NCBI RefSeq assembly: GCF_009936035.1
Contig: NZ_QWEO01000016.1
Coordinates: 1 to 54,400, forward strand
Direction: 5' to 3'
DNA from: Neglectibacter sp. X58
GTDB taxonomy: Bacteria; Bacillota; Clostridia; Oscillospirales; Acutalibacteraceae
Length of the DNA stretch: 54,400 nucleotides
Shown here: positions 41,436 to 50,483 of the stretch, piece after piece
Layout of the letters: the number at the start of each line of letters is the position of its first letter
Numbering within the stretch: the stretch's first letter is position 1
Made by a program: the position numbers and the translations under genes
The notes under the pieces: model-generated
What the model was told of the DNA's origin: nothing
What the model saw: the letters and a program-made list of their open reading frames with translations, nothing else
Databases searched by the model: none

Positions 41436-43481
41436 TCACTCCGCGCCCCGGCGGTAAAGCCCCCGGGTGAAGGGGGCATCCAAGGCCCCATCCCCGCTGA
41501 AACATGACAAAACCCGCTCGCATTCGGCAGAATTCTCCAGGGTAAACCGGAAAACGCCAAAATCCAGCCCGGCAAGGGGAAGCCCGCCCAGCCACAGGGG
41601 CACGCTGTTGAAAACCTCTACGCCCCAGCAGCCGCCCTTCCGGCACATCACCGGGAAGGATTTTCCCATGCGGTCGGTTAGTGCGCCAGGGGTTTTGCAG
41701 TGCAGGCAGCCCTTTGGCCCGTTTGCCAGAGGGCAGTTCCTGGTGAGCATGGCGGCCTGCCGCCCATAAACCATCATCCCCCGGGGCAGGCTGCCCCCCA
41801 AGGCCCCTGCCTCCCGGCCTGCCAGCTCGAAGGAAAGCTCCGCGTCCGCAAGGCCCAGCTTCCGGAACGCTTCCAGCGCCCAGGAATTCCAGATGTTCAG
41901 GGAAAAGCTGCCGTGGGCCTTTGCCCCCAGTTCCCGGCACAGGGCCAAGGCCCCCAGGTTCCCGCAGGTGAAATCCTGAAAGCCCGCCGCCATTTTTGCC
42001 TCCATTTCCCGGCCTACAGCCTTTTCCTCCCCGAACATGGCCCGGGGCAGCTCCAGCAGCACAGGGGGATAACCCTCCTCTCCCAGGCGCTTCAGGTCGT
42101 CCAGGCTTGTTTCTAAAGGCAGGAGGAGGGCATCCAGCCCCTTTGCCTCCGGGCACAATTGATCTATCCGGGAGAAAGCCCCCCGCAGGGAAAAGCCTGC
42201 CGACTGATGTCGGGCCGGCCTCTCCACAGGTTCCTGGGCAAAGGGGATAGGCGCGGCTTCCCCCCTCATCTGCAAAAGTCCTTCCAGAGCCTGCCTGCGC
42301 AGGGCGTTTAGCTGGGCCACCCGCACAGGTGCCTCCTGGGGCGCTTGGAGTTCTTCTGCCAAAAAAGGCGTGCCCCCGGTCTTTTTTAACTGCTGGAGGA
42401 TGCGCTCCCGGGGCAGGGCGGGGGCTTGTGTATCCATGGCTGCTACGGCGCAGGCATGGCGGCCCTCCCTGTCCCGAACAGTGACAGTGAGGGAATTTTC
42501 CGAAAGGGACAGGGAGAGGGAGACAGGAACCCTTTGGTTCTCCCCCCGGTACAGCCCCCGCAAAGAGGAAAGCACCTTTTCCGTAGCCCCTGTCACGTCT
42601 TCCTTCCGGCGCACGCCGAACATCTCCCGGCCCCGCTTCCCGGCGGGATACCCCTGGGTGAAGCCGGAGCGGGAGAACACTGCCTCCAGGTTCTGGAGCA
42701 GTTCCGGGGGGATTTCTTCCCCGTCCGCGGCCCGGCGGCAGGCAGACACAGCCGCCGCCACATATTCCGGCCGCTTCATGCGCCCCTCAATTTTGGCGGA
42801 GTACACGCCGGCCTTTTCCAGCCTGCCCATTCCCGGGATGAAGGACAGATCCTTCAGGGACAAATCGTGGCCTGTGCCGCCGGGAGCGGCAAAGGGCAGG
42901 CGGCAGGTTTGGGCGCACATGCCCCGATTTCCGCTGCGGCCCCCCAGAAGGGCGCTGAAATAGCACTGGCCCGATACGGACATGCACAGCGCCCCATGGA
43001 CAAAGCTTTCCAGCTCCACCGGACAGGCCCGGGCAATTTCCCCGGTTTCCTCCAGGCTCAGCTCCCGGCTGAGCACCACCCGGCTGGCCCCTGCATCATA
43101 CAAAAGCTTTGCCCCTAAGGGGGTGTGCAGGCTCATCTGGGTGGAGCAGTGGAGGGGCAACCCAGGGGCTTTTTCCCGCAAAAGGAAAAAAAGCCCCATG
43201 TCCTGCACCAGCACCGCGTCTACTGGCAGGGAGCACAGGAACGCCACAAATTCCAGGGCCTGTTCCATTTCCCCTTCCCGCAGCAGGGTGTTTACGGTGA
43301 CATGTACCCGCACGCCCCGCTGGCGGCAAAAGGACACCGCTTCCCGCAGTTCCTCCCGGGAGAAATTCCGGGCGCTGGCCCTGGCCCCAAAGGCCGGGCC
43401 GCCTAAATATACCGCGTCCGCCCCTGCGAACACTGCCGCTTGCAGGGCCTCTGGCCCGCCTGCCGGCGCAAGGATTTCCAT
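41436..43481 (-). CDS. U32 family peptidase/hydroxylase-like protein
   Basis: The protein has 681 residues, as in the long YhbU/RlhA-type U32 proteins. The TIM-barrel N-terminus reads EILAPAGGPEALQAAVFAGA, then DAVYLGGPAFGARASARNF. The signature ESFVHGALCMSVSGQCYFSA is present with GNRGMCAQTCR, whose cysteines can hold an iron-sulphur cluster. C-terminal cysteines (CPLANGPKGCLHC, MCRKGGCWG) add to this. Members modify rRNA or tRNA by hydroxylation rather than acting as proteases (RlhA acts on 23S rRNA). ATG at 43481 follows GAGGTGG. It follows the ZapA-like gene after 64 bases. Confidence 0.9.
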   Translation of the reverse strand: MEILAPAGGPEALQAAVFAGADAVYLGGPAFGARASARNFSREELREAVSFCRQRGVRVHVTVNTLLREGEMEQALEFVAFLCSLPVDAVLVQDMGLFFLLREKAPGLPLHCSTQMSLHTPLGAKLLYDAGASRVVLSRELSLEETGEIARACPVELESFVHGALCMSVSGQCYFSALLGGRSGNRGMCAQTCRLPFAAPGGTGHDLSLKDLSFIPGMGRLEKAGVYSAKIEGRMKRPEYVAAAVSACRRAADGEEIPPELLQNLEAVFSRSGFTQGYPAGKRGREMFGVRRKEDVTGATEKVLSSLRGLYRGENQRVPVSLSLSLSENSLTVTVRDREGRHACAVAAMDTQAPALPRERILQQLKKTGGTPFLAEELQAPQEAPVRVAQLNALRRQALEGLLQMRGEAAPIPFAQEPVERPARHQSAGFSLRGAFSRIDQLCPEAKGLDALLLPLETSLDDLKRLGEEGYPPVLLELPRAMFGEEKAVGREMEAKMAAGFQDFTCGNLGALALCRELGAKAHGSFSLNIWNSWALEAFRKLGLADAELSFELAGREAGALGGSLPRGMMVYGRQAAMLTRNCPLANGPKGCLHCKTPGALTDRMGKSFPVMCRKGGCWGVEVFNSVPLWLGGLPLAGLDFGVFRFTLENSAECERVLSCFSGDGALDAPFTRGLYRRGAE

Positions 43482-43545
43482 GTTTTGTCCACCTCGCTTC
43501 TAAAACACAAAGAAAAACTTAAAGGTTTTTAGAGGTTCAGGGGGC

Positions 43546-44505
43546 CTACCCCTTCTTTTCAAAGAAGCTGACAAACCCTTCCTGCTGGAAATCCTCCTCA
43601 TAGCGCAGGGGGTTTTTCCGCTTTTTCCGGGGCGCGGGCTTTTCCTTAGGCTTCGGCTCCTCTGCCGGGGCAGGAGGCTGGGCTTCCTCTGCCTCCTGAG
43701 CTTTTTGGGCCTGCCGCTCTAAGGCGTCCAGGGCGGGGGAGGCGCCCTGCTCCCGCAGGCGCCTGGCCTCTTCCCGGGCCTTCTGGGCTTCCTCCCGCAG
43801 CTCGTCCATCATGTCTTTCGCCTCTTCCATGGCCCGCTTGGCCGCAGACACAGCGGCGGCTTTTTCGTCCTCTGCCTTTTGTGCCCGGGCAGACTGCTCC
43901 TCCGCCTGGCGCTGCAGCTCCTCAATCTCCCCTTCCAGGCGCAGAAGCTTTTCCCCCTCCCCGTCCTGGGGTGCGTGCTTTGCAAGCTCTTCTTCCAGTG
44001 CTTGGCACTTTTCCCGCAGGGCGGAAAGCTCCCGCAGGGCCTGGGCGCCCATGGAAGCGCTTTCCCGCAGGGCGCTGTTCTCATCCTCCAGGGAGGCCGC
44101 TTTTTCCTCCAGCTCCCTGGCCTGCCGGGCCGCGTCTGCCAGGGCGGTGTTTTCCGCCTCCAGGCGGGCCACCCGCTCTTGCAGTCTGGCATCCTTCTGG
44201 GAATCCACCACAGATTTCAAAAGCTCTTCCTTTTCCTCCTGCCACAGCTCAGACTCCACCTCCAGCTCGTCCACCCGCTCCTGGAGGGCGGCGGCCTTCC
44301 TGCCGTTTTTCCGGGCGTCGTCGCAGCAGGAGAGGGCTGCCGTCAAAGCGGCGGCTTCCCGGGTGATGTAAGGGGAGGCTTCCAGCACCCCCCGCATCAG
44401 GCTGCCCACCTCGTCTGCCAGGCCCCTCATGTATTCCTCGCTTTCCTGGGTGATAAGCCCGCACACCACCCCGTTTATATCCAGCCGCATCCGCCTTTTT
44501 TCCAC
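43546..44505 (-). CDS. zapA: ZapA-domain protein with a long coiled coil
   Basis: The protein has 319 residues. Residues about 5-75 look like ZapA (RLDINGVVCGLITQESEEYM, then SPYITREAAALTAALSCCDD), the small protein that bundles FtsZ. This is followed by about 200 residues of heptad-rich coiled coil (ELEEKAASLEDENSALRESA, EEELAKHA, EAQKAREEARRLREQGA) and a Pro/Lys-rich tail (PAEEPKPKEKPAPRKKRKNP). Ordinary ZapA has about 90-110 residues, so this is a large extended form. It may act as a longer cross-linker of the division ring. The start is GTG at 44505 behind AAAGGATG. Symbol given by domain only. Confidence 0.75.
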   Translation of the reverse strand: MEKRRMRLDINGVVCGLITQESEEYMRGLADEVGSLMRGVLEASPYITREAAALTAALSCCDDARKNGRKAAALQERVDELEVESELWQEEKEELLKSVVDSQKDARLQERVARLEAENTALADAARQARELEEKAASLEDENSALRESASMGAQALRELSALREKCQALEEELAKHAPQDGEGEKLLRLEGEIEELQRQAEEQSARAQKAEDEKAAAVSAAKRAMEEAKDMMDELREEAQKAREEARRLREQGASPALDALERQAQKAQEAEEAQPPAPAEEPKPKEKPAPRKKRKNPLRYEEDFQQEGFVSFFEKKG

Positions 44506-44649
44506 AGCCCTATCATCCTTTCCTGCGCATCTGTGTACATATATCTTTATTATAGTGCAAAAAAGGCCTTTCGGGAAGCCCTTTCCCCGGGTTTTCGGAA
44601 AAAAATTGCCTTTGGCGGCAAAAAATGGATTTAACCCGCAATTTTGGTA

Positions 44650-44678
44650 TTGTCACAGGCCCTGGGTTGTGTTATGAT
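44650..44678 (+). promoter_or_regulatory. Upstream promoter of glgP
   Basis: TTGTCA, 17 bases, TATGAT. Confidence 0.65.
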
Positions 44679-44736
44679 GAAAAAAGAAAGCCATTATTCC
44701 CCTGGGGAAAATTATCCCTTTCCTGCCTTATTATGG

Positions 44737-44765
44737 TTGATTTTTTGCTGGTTTTAGTCTATAAT
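44737..44765 (+). promoter_or_regulatory. Main promoter of glgP
   Basis: TTGATT, 17 bases, TATAAT, 78 bases before the start codon. Confidence 0.8.
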
Positions 44766-44843
44766 GACTAGTATTACAGGAAAACATCTTGCTTTGGTTG
44801 CAAAAAATTGTTATTTTCCTATAGTTTTAGGAGGTTTTTAGTG

Positions 44844-47285
44844 ATGAATTACAATCTGACCGTTTCGCAGATCAAAACAATCATCCGGGACAGGCTGTCC
44901 CACACCTTTGGCGTCTCCCTGGAAAACGCCAGCAACGAGGAATATTACAAGGCTGTGGTGCTCACTGTGCGGGAGCTGCTGGCAAAGGGCCGGGCGGAGT
45001 TTGTGGCAAACGCTGAAAAGACGGAGACAAAACAGATCTATTACCTGTGTATGGAATTCCTGCTGGGCCGCTCTCTGCGCAACAACCTGTATAACCTGGG
45101 GCTGGAGGAGCCGTTCCGCACAGCCCTTTCGGAAATGGGCATCAAGCTGGACGCCCTGTATGAGCAGGAGCCGGACGCGGGCCTGGGCAACGGGGGCCTG
45201 GGGCGCTTGGCGGCCTGCTTCCTGGACGGCCTTGCCACCCAGGGGTATCCGGCTATGGGATACTCCCTGCGCTATGAATACGGCCTGTTCCGCCAGAAGC
45301 TGGTGGACGGCTGGCAGACCGAGCTGCCCGACTTCTGGATTCCCGGAGGCAGCGTGTGGATGCAGCAGGTGCCGGACAGTTCTGTGGAGGTGCATTTCGA
45401 CGGGCACATTGAGGAAAAGTGGCATGACCAGTACCATTCCGTCCGCCACAAAGATTACACCACCGTCACCGCTGTGCCCTATGACCTGTATGTAGCGGGC
45501 ATGGACGGCAGGGGCATAAGCCTTCTGCGGGTGTGGAGAGCGGAGAACAACAAATTTGACATGAGCCTGTTTAACAGCGGCAACTATATGCGGGCCATGG
45601 AGCAGCAGGCCATGACAGAGGTTATCACCAAGGTGCTGTATCCGGAGGACAACCACACGGACGGCAAGCTTCTGCGCCTTTCCCAGCAGTATTTCCTGGT
45701 GTCCGCCTCCATCCAGGACATTATCCGGCGGCACCTGTATTCCCACAGCAGCCTGGACGATCTGCCGAAGCTGGCGGCTATCCATTTGAATGACACCCAT
45801 CCTGTGCTGGCTATCCCGGAAATGATGCGGGTGATGCTGGACGAGTGCGGCTATGGCTGGGACGCGGCTTGGGACATTATCAAGCGCACGGTGGCCTACA
45901 CCAACCACACCGTTATGAGCGAGGCTTTGGAAACCTGGGGCTGCGACCTGTTCCGGATGCGGCTGCCCCGGATTTACCAGATTGTGGAGGAAATCAACCG
46001 CCGCTTCTGGGAGGACATGAAGGCAAAGGGCATGGATCACAACCGCATTGCCCGCATGGCCCCCATTTCCAATGGCTATGTGAAGATGGCAAACCTGGCG
46101 GTGATTGGCTCCCACAGCGTAAACGGCGTATCTGCCCTGCACAGCGAGATTTTAAAGGACGACTTGTTCCATTCCTTCTATATGGACGAGCCGTATAAGT
46201 TTACAAACGTGACAAACGGCATTGCCCACCGGAGATGGCTGAACCAGTCGAACCCCCAGCTTGCCTCCCTTGTGACAGAGCTTATCGGCAGGGACTATAT
46301 CTATGACGCGGACAAGCTTTCCGGGCTTTTGCAGTATAAAGACGATCCGGCTGTGCTGGACAAGCTGGAAAAAATCAAACGGGCAAATAAAGAGCGGCTG
46401 GCAGCCTATTTGAAGCGCTCCCAGAACGACACAGTGGATCCCGATTCTATTTTCGACGTGCAGGTGAAGCGCCTTCATGAGTACAAGCGCCAGCACATGA
46501 ACGCCTTGAATATCCTGGCAACCTACCAGTGGCTGCTGGAAAACCCCAACGCGGACTTTACCCCCCACACCTATTTCTTCGGCGCAAAGGCCGCCCCGGG
46601 ATATTATTTTGCCAAGCAGATTATCCAGTTTATCGCGGCCCTGGCTAAAGTGATCAACAATGACCAGCGGGTGAACAAGAAGCTGAAGGTGGTGTTTGTG
46701 GAGAACTACTGCGTCACCTGGGCAGAGCTTCTGACCCCTGCCGCTGAAATCAGCGAACAGATTTCCCTGGCCGGCACAGAGGCCAGCGGCACCAGCAACA
46801 TGAAGTTTATGATAAACGGCGCTGTCACCCTGGGCACCCTGGACGGGGCCAATGTGGAGATTCACGAGGCTGTGGGGGATGAAAACATCATCCTGTTCGG
46901 CATGACCGCCTCCCAGGTGGAGGAGCTGAAGCGCTCGGGCTACAATCCCACCCTCCAGTATCAGCATGACGCCCTGCTGCGCCGGGCCATGGATTCTTTG
47001 AACCATGGCATTGGCGGGCAGCATTTCCAGGACATCTTCCATGCCCTTATCAGCGAGGACAGGTACATGGCGCTGGCGGATTTCAAATCCTACCGGGAGG
47101 CCCAGTTCAGGGCGGAACGGCTGTATCAGAACCAGCGGGTATGGAACAGGATGGGCCTGGTGAATATTGCCAACGCAGGCCGCTTTGCCGCAGACCGGGC
47201 CATCCGGGACTATGCGGGCAGCATCTGGCACGCTTCTCCTGTGCCCCCGGAGAAAAACCTGATGGCAAAAGTGGAGACAAAGTAA
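44844..47285 (+). CDS. glgP: Glycogen/starch phosphorylase
   Basis: The protein has 813 residues, the usual GT35 length. Motifs include YYLCMEFLLGRSLRNNLYNL, EPDAGLGNGGLGRLAACFLD, YEYGLFRQKLVDGWQTELPD and HLNDTHPVLAIPEMMRVMLD. The pyridoxal phosphate lysine is in EASGTSNMKFMINGAVTLGT (about 652). It releases glucose 1-phosphate from alpha-1,4-glucan ends, opening stored glycogen. AGGAGG lies ten bases before the ATG at 44844; a GTG at 44841 is an alternative start. It has two promoters and its own terminator, so it is a single-gene unit; no other glg gene is nearby. Confidence 0.97.
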   Translation: MNYNLTVSQIKTIIRDRLSHTFGVSLENASNEEYYKAVVLTVRELLAKGRAEFVANAEKTETKQIYYLCMEFLLGRSLRNNLYNLGLEEPFRTALSEMGIKLDALYEQEPDAGLGNGGLGRLAACFLDGLATQGYPAMGYSLRYEYGLFRQKLVDGWQTELPDFWIPGGSVWMQQVPDSSVEVHFDGHIEEKWHDQYHSVRHKDYTTVTAVPYDLYVAGMDGRGISLLRVWRAENNKFDMSLFNSGNYMRAMEQQAMTEVITKVLYPEDNHTDGKLLRLSQQYFLVSASIQDIIRRHLYSHSSLDDLPKLAAIHLNDTHPVLAIPEMMRVMLDECGYGWDAAWDIIKRTVAYTNHTVMSEALETWGCDLFRMRLPRIYQIVEEINRRFWEDMKAKGMDHNRIARMAPISNGYVKMANLAVIGSHSVNGVSALHSEILKDDLFHSFYMDEPYKFTNVTNGIAHRRWLNQSNPQLASLVTELIGRDYIYDADKLSGLLQYKDDPAVLDKLEKIKRANKERLAAYLKRSQNDTVDPDSIFDVQVKRLHEYKRQHMNALNILATYQWLLENPNADFTPHTYFFGAKAAPGYYFAKQIIQFIAALAKVINNDQRVNKKLKVVFVENYCVTWAELLTPAAEISEQISLAGTEASGTSNMKFMINGAVTLGTLDGANVEIHEAVGDENIILFGMTASQVEELKRSGYNPTLQYQHDALLRRAMDSLNHGIGGQHFQDIFHALISEDRYMALADFKSYREAQFRAERLYQNQRVWNRMGLVNIANAGRFAADRAIRDYAGSIWHASPVPPEKNLMAKVETK

Positions 47286-47295
47286 TGACGCCCTG

Positions 47296-47330
47296 CGGGG
47301 GAGGCCTTTCGGGCGCTCCCCCGTTTTTGT
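47296..47330 (+). terminator. Rho-independent terminator of glgP
   Basis: CGGGGGAG / CTCCCCCG stem followed by TTTTTG. Confidence 0.85.
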
Positions 47331-47372
47331 CTTTTTGTGGGGCCGGTATATTTATAAAAGGATTTCAACGTG

Positions 47373-47476
47373 TATAGTGAACGCGGTTCAAAAGAGGCGG
47401 CAGCGTTTTTTGAACCAGCGGCAACGCCGCCTGCTTGAAAACCGGGCTGTACCGGTTTTCAAGCGCGTTTACTATA
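47373..47476. repeat. Cloverleaf repeat, copy 3 (between glgP and the UroD-like gene)
   Basis: The outer stem TATAGTGAACGCG / CGCGTTTACTATA is 13 bp with one G-T (47373-47385, 47464-47476). Arm 1 is GTTCAAAA / TTTTGAAC (47386-47415). Arm 2 is GCGGC-aac-GCCGC (47418-47430). Arm 3 is CTTGAAAACCGG / CCGGTTTTCAAG (47434-47463) and abuts the outer stem. Its ends resemble copy 1 (8737-8841), while the arms differ in sequence. Confidence 0.9.
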
Positions 47477-47509
47477 GTATATAAATCTATATAAGGAGTT
47501 GTCAAAGCT

Positions 47510-48472
47510 ATGAACAAAAAAGAACGCGTGTATGCAGCCATTGCCGGGAAGCCTGTGGACTTTGTCCCCTGCGGCTTCTCCCTCCATTTCCCGCCGGAGA
47601 AAAACAGCGGGGAAGCCGGGGTGCAGGCCCATCTGGACTTCTTTCAGGAGACGGACACAGACATCCTGAAGGTTATGAACGAGAACCTGGTGCCCAACTA
47701 TGGGACTATCAAGGCTCCGGCAGACTGGGCATGCATTGGCAAAATGGATGAGAACACCCCCTTCATCCACACCCAACTGGAATTTACCAAGGAGATTTTA
47801 AGCCGCTGCCAGCCAGAGGGCTTCACCATGGGCACCCTCCATGGCATTACCGCCTCCTCCATCCATCCCATTGAGGCAGTGTATGGCTATGATCCGGTGC
47901 GCACCCTGCTGACAGAGCACCTGCGGGAGGACAGCCAGCCTGTCCTGGACGCTATGGCCCGTATTGCCGAAGGCATGTGCAGCCTGGCCCATGGCTATGG
48001 GAAAGCCGGGGTGGACGCTGTCTATTACGCTTCCCTGGGGGCGGAGCACCGGTGGTTTACCGCGGAAGAGTTTGAAAAGTGGATTGCGCCCTTTGACAAG
48101 CTGATCCTTTCGGAAATCCAGAAGGCCGGGTGCAAGGCTTTCCTGCACATCTGCAAGGATGGGCTGGAAATGGAGCGCTATAAGGGCTATAATGACGTGT
48201 GCGACGTGGTGAACTGGGGCATTTACGAGGCGCCCTATTCTGTGGAGGATGCCCGGAAGCTGTTCCCCGGCAAGACCATTATGGGCGGCCTTGCAAACCG
48301 CAGCGGCGTGATGGTAGAGGGCACAGTGGAGGAACTGGCCCAGGCCGCCAGGGACGCGGTTGCCCGCTATGGACAAACCGGGTTCATTTTAGGGGCCGAC
48401 TGCACCCTGCCCACAGAGATCGACACAGGGCGCATCCGGGCCATTGCAGAGGCCCTGCGGGAGAGCCGCTGA
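47510..48472 (+). CDS. Uroporphyrinogen decarboxylase-family methyltransferase
   Basis: The protein has 320 residues, the UroD/MtaA-type barrel length. It starts NKKERVYAAIAGKPVDFVPC and has FLHICKDG, VVNWGIYEAPYSVEDARKLF and KTIMGGLANRSGVMVEGTVE, and ends GFILGADCTLPTEIDTGRIR. The GADCTLP Cys and the HICKDG His are as in the zinc-dependent methylcobamide methyltransferases of this family rather than in true HemE. The substrate is unknown. No haem genes are near. ATG at 47510 follows AAGGAG at about 12 bases. It is flanked on both sides by cloverleaf repeats. Confidence 0.8.
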   Translation: MNKKERVYAAIAGKPVDFVPCGFSLHFPPEKNSGEAGVQAHLDFFQETDTDILKVMNENLVPNYGTIKAPADWACIGKMDENTPFIHTQLEFTKEILSRCQPEGFTMGTLHGITASSIHPIEAVYGYDPVRTLLTEHLREDSQPVLDAMARIAEGMCSLAHGYGKAGVDAVYYASLGAEHRWFTAEEFEKWIAPFDKLILSEIQKAGCKAFLHICKDGLEMERYKGYNDVCDVVNWGIYEAPYSVEDARKLFPGKTIMGGLANRSGVMVEGTVEELAQAARDAVARYGQTGFILGADCTLPTEIDTGRIRAIAEALRESR

Positions 48473-48523
48473 AGCTGGCTTAGGATTACAACAGGGCTGT
48501 CCGACCCTGGATAGGAGAAACAG

Positions 48524-48622
48524 CGCTGGCCGCCCGGCCCGCCGGGCCTGCGGCCCCGGCGCGGAGGGGCGAAGCCCCCAGGGGTGGTTTTCGGAGAAAA
48601 CCACCCGGCCGGGCGGGCAGGC
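48524..48622. repeat. Cloverleaf repeat, copy 4 (after the UroD-like gene)
   Basis: The outer stem CCGCCCGGCC / GGCCGGGCGG (48530-48539, 48607-48616) extends after one mismatch by CGCTG/CAGCG. Arm 1 is CGCCGGG / CCCGGCG (48540-48561). Arm 2 is GGGGC-gaa-GCCCC (48566-48578). Arm 3 is GGGTGGTTTTC-gga-GAAAACCACCC (48582-48606) and abuts the outer stem. Its sequence is unrelated to the other copies. Confidence 0.88.
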
Positions 48623-48664
48623 AGCGGAGGAAACCAATAAACCGCAAAAAAGGGGGCACAGAGT

Positions 48665-49489
48665 ATGGAAACCCGCCGGATAGCCAGCCGGAACGCGGCG
48701 TATCAGAAGTTCCAGGTGCTGAAAACCAACCGCCAGAAGCGCCGCCGCTACGGGGAATTTTTTGTGGAGGGTGTGCGCAACCTGAACGAAGCCGTAAAAA
48801 ACGGCTGGGAAATCTCCTCTTTCCTATACGGGCAGGGGATACCCTTGTCCGGCTGGGCCAAGGACATGCTGGCGGATATCCCCACAGCGTGCAACTATCA
48901 GCTTGCCCCAGGCTTGATGGCAGAGCTGAGCGGCAAGGAGGACACCTCGGAGCTGCTGGCTGTGGTGAAAATGCGCCTGGACGATTTCTCCCAGCTAAAC
49001 ACCCCGGCAAACCCCTTATGGGTGCTTTTCGACCGCCCCTCCAACCGGGGCAACCTGGGGACTATCCTGCGCTCCTGTGATGCGCTGGGGGCCAGCGGGC
49101 TAGTCCTCACAGGCCATGGGGTGGATTTATACGATCCGGAGGTGGCGGGGGCTTCTATGGGATCCTTCTTTCGGGTGCCCGCCATTCACGCCGGGGACAA
49201 CCGCTCTGTCCTGGATTTTATAGAAGGGATGCGGGCGCGTTACCCCGGTTTGCGGATGCTGGGCACCACCGCCCACAAACAGATGCCCCTTTACAGGGAA
49301 AACCTGGCAGGCCCCCTGTTGTTCATGGTAGGCAATGAAACCGACGGCCTGTGCTATGCCTTTAAAAACGCCTGTGATGCTCTGTGCACCATTCCCATGG
49401 CAGAGGGCTGCGCCGCGTCCTCCTTTAATGTAGCCTGTGCCTGTACGGTGCTGCTGTATGAGGCGGCCAGGCAGCGGGCGCAGCCATAA
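48665..49489 (+). CDS. TrmH/SpoU-family RNA 2'-O-methyltransferase (second)
   Basis: The protein has 274 residues. SpoU motif 1 is FDRPSNRGNLGTILRSCDAL (about 122-141), motif 2 MVGNETDGL (about 220) and motif 3 IPMAEGCAASSFNVACACTV (about 243-262). The N-terminal part (NRQKRRRYGEFFVEGVRNLN) is the substrate-binding region. It should methylate a ribose in rRNA or tRNA; the site is unknown. It differs from the enzyme at 22718, for example FDRPSNRG in place of NVMNPTNLG. ATG at 48665 follows AAGGGGG. Confidence 0.9.
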   Translation: METRRIASRNAAYQKFQVLKTNRQKRRRYGEFFVEGVRNLNEAVKNGWEISSFLYGQGIPLSGWAKDMLADIPTACNYQLAPGLMAELSGKEDTSELLAVVKMRLDDFSQLNTPANPLWVLFDRPSNRGNLGTILRSCDALGASGLVLTGHGVDLYDPEVAGASMGSFFRVPAIHAGDNRSVLDFIEGMRARYPGLRMLGTTAHKQMPLYRENLAGPLLFMVGNETDGLCYAFKNACDALCTIPMAEGCAASSFNVACACTVLLYEAARQRAQP

Positions 49490-49594
49490 GCCATAAGGAA
49501 AAGCGCCCTGCGGTGTGGTGGATATACGCCTTCCGTGAGGAACGGAAGTGATATAATTAAATGAAAAAATCGGAATTTACGGAGAGATATTAGA

Positions 49595-50137
49595 ATGGAT
49601 CAAATTTTATTAATAGAGTCTCAGCAGATGTATGCAGATGAAATATGGAAATTTCGTCAAGAAATTTTGGAATGCGACGCAGAAAATGAAGATCAATTTG
49701 CAGGTTGTATGTCGCTTGATGTAAGTAAGTCTTCTGAAGAGTGGATAAAAATATGTGAACTTAGAAAAAGTGAAGAAACATGTGGTGATACGGGAGCGAC
49801 TGTTCCTTCTCATACATACTTAGCTGTACGCAAGAGAGATGACAAGGTTGTAGGCGTGATAGATTTGCGTCATCACATAAATCATCCTATTCTTGGAACG
49901 TGGGGAGGGCATTGTGGGTATTCAGTGCGTCCTTCTGAACGCGGCAAAGGTTATGCAAAGGAAATGCTTCGGTTGAATATACAAAATGCAAAATCAATGG
50001 GAATAGAAAAACTTCTTGTCACTTGTAATAGTGAGAATGCAGCAAGTGAAAAAGTAATAATTGCGAATGGTGGAGTTTTTGAGAAAATCATAGACGTTGA
50101 TGGATGCAAAATGAAAAGATATTGGATTACAGTATAA
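49595..50137 (+). CDS. GNAT-family N-acetyltransferase, AT-rich
   Basis: The protein has 180 residues. The acetyl-CoA motif is GYSVRPSERGKGYAKEMLRL (R/Q-x-x-G-x-G/A), preceded by a beta strand (KVVGVIDLRH) and followed by LLVTCNSENAASEKVIIANG and VFEKI, all as in GNAT enzymes. The acceptor is unknown. The gene is far more AT-rich than its neighbours and uses AT-ending codons, which suggests recent transfer. ATG at 49595 follows GGAGAG. A TATAAT at 49551-49556 may be its -10; no clear -35 is seen. Confidence 0.88.
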   Translation: MDQILLIESQQMYADEIWKFRQEILECDAENEDQFAGCMSLDVSKSSEEWIKICELRKSEETCGDTGATVPSHTYLAVRKRDDKVVGVIDLRHHINHPILGTWGGHCGYSVRPSERGKGYAKEMLRLNIQNAKSMGIEKLLVTCNSENAASEKVIIANGGVFEKIIDVDGCKMKRYWITV

Positions 50138-50483
50138 GAAGTAAATAATTTCTGGTTTGTTGATTAGAGTGGTGGAGGACAACGAATTGATATTTTCCTT
50201 GTTAATGTTATTTATACATGGTGCTAGCACCATGTAATAAGGGTGGATAAGGAGAAAATCATTTTGGTGCCAAAACGGCGCCAAGAAATCATACAAATAA
50301 AAATACGCCACACAAAAATAACGATTTTACGCTGTTTTTCGCAATAAGAGACATAGAAAACACCACAAAAACGCTATTCAAATACCGTGAGGGAGGACGT
50401 ACAGCCAGGGGTTTTCCATCGGGCGGCAGGCGTAAAAAAAGGAGTGGTGCGGGAAAAGCACCATATGGAATGGAGGCTTCCTT
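50138..50483. other. AT-rich gap with a 22-bp perfect palindrome
   Basis: A perfect 22-bp palindrome (50215-50236), built on CATGGTGC and its complement GCACCATG around a central TA, is followed by GGATAAGGAG. A weaker inverted repeat GGTGCC/GGCGCC lies at 50256-50272. No gene is seen. It belongs to the same AT-rich insert as the acetyltransferase. Confidence 0.5.

Noticed and set aside
8737-48622. Reading the cloverleaf repeats as a CRISPR array
   Set aside because: The copies are kilobases apart, differ in sequence and have no regular spacers.
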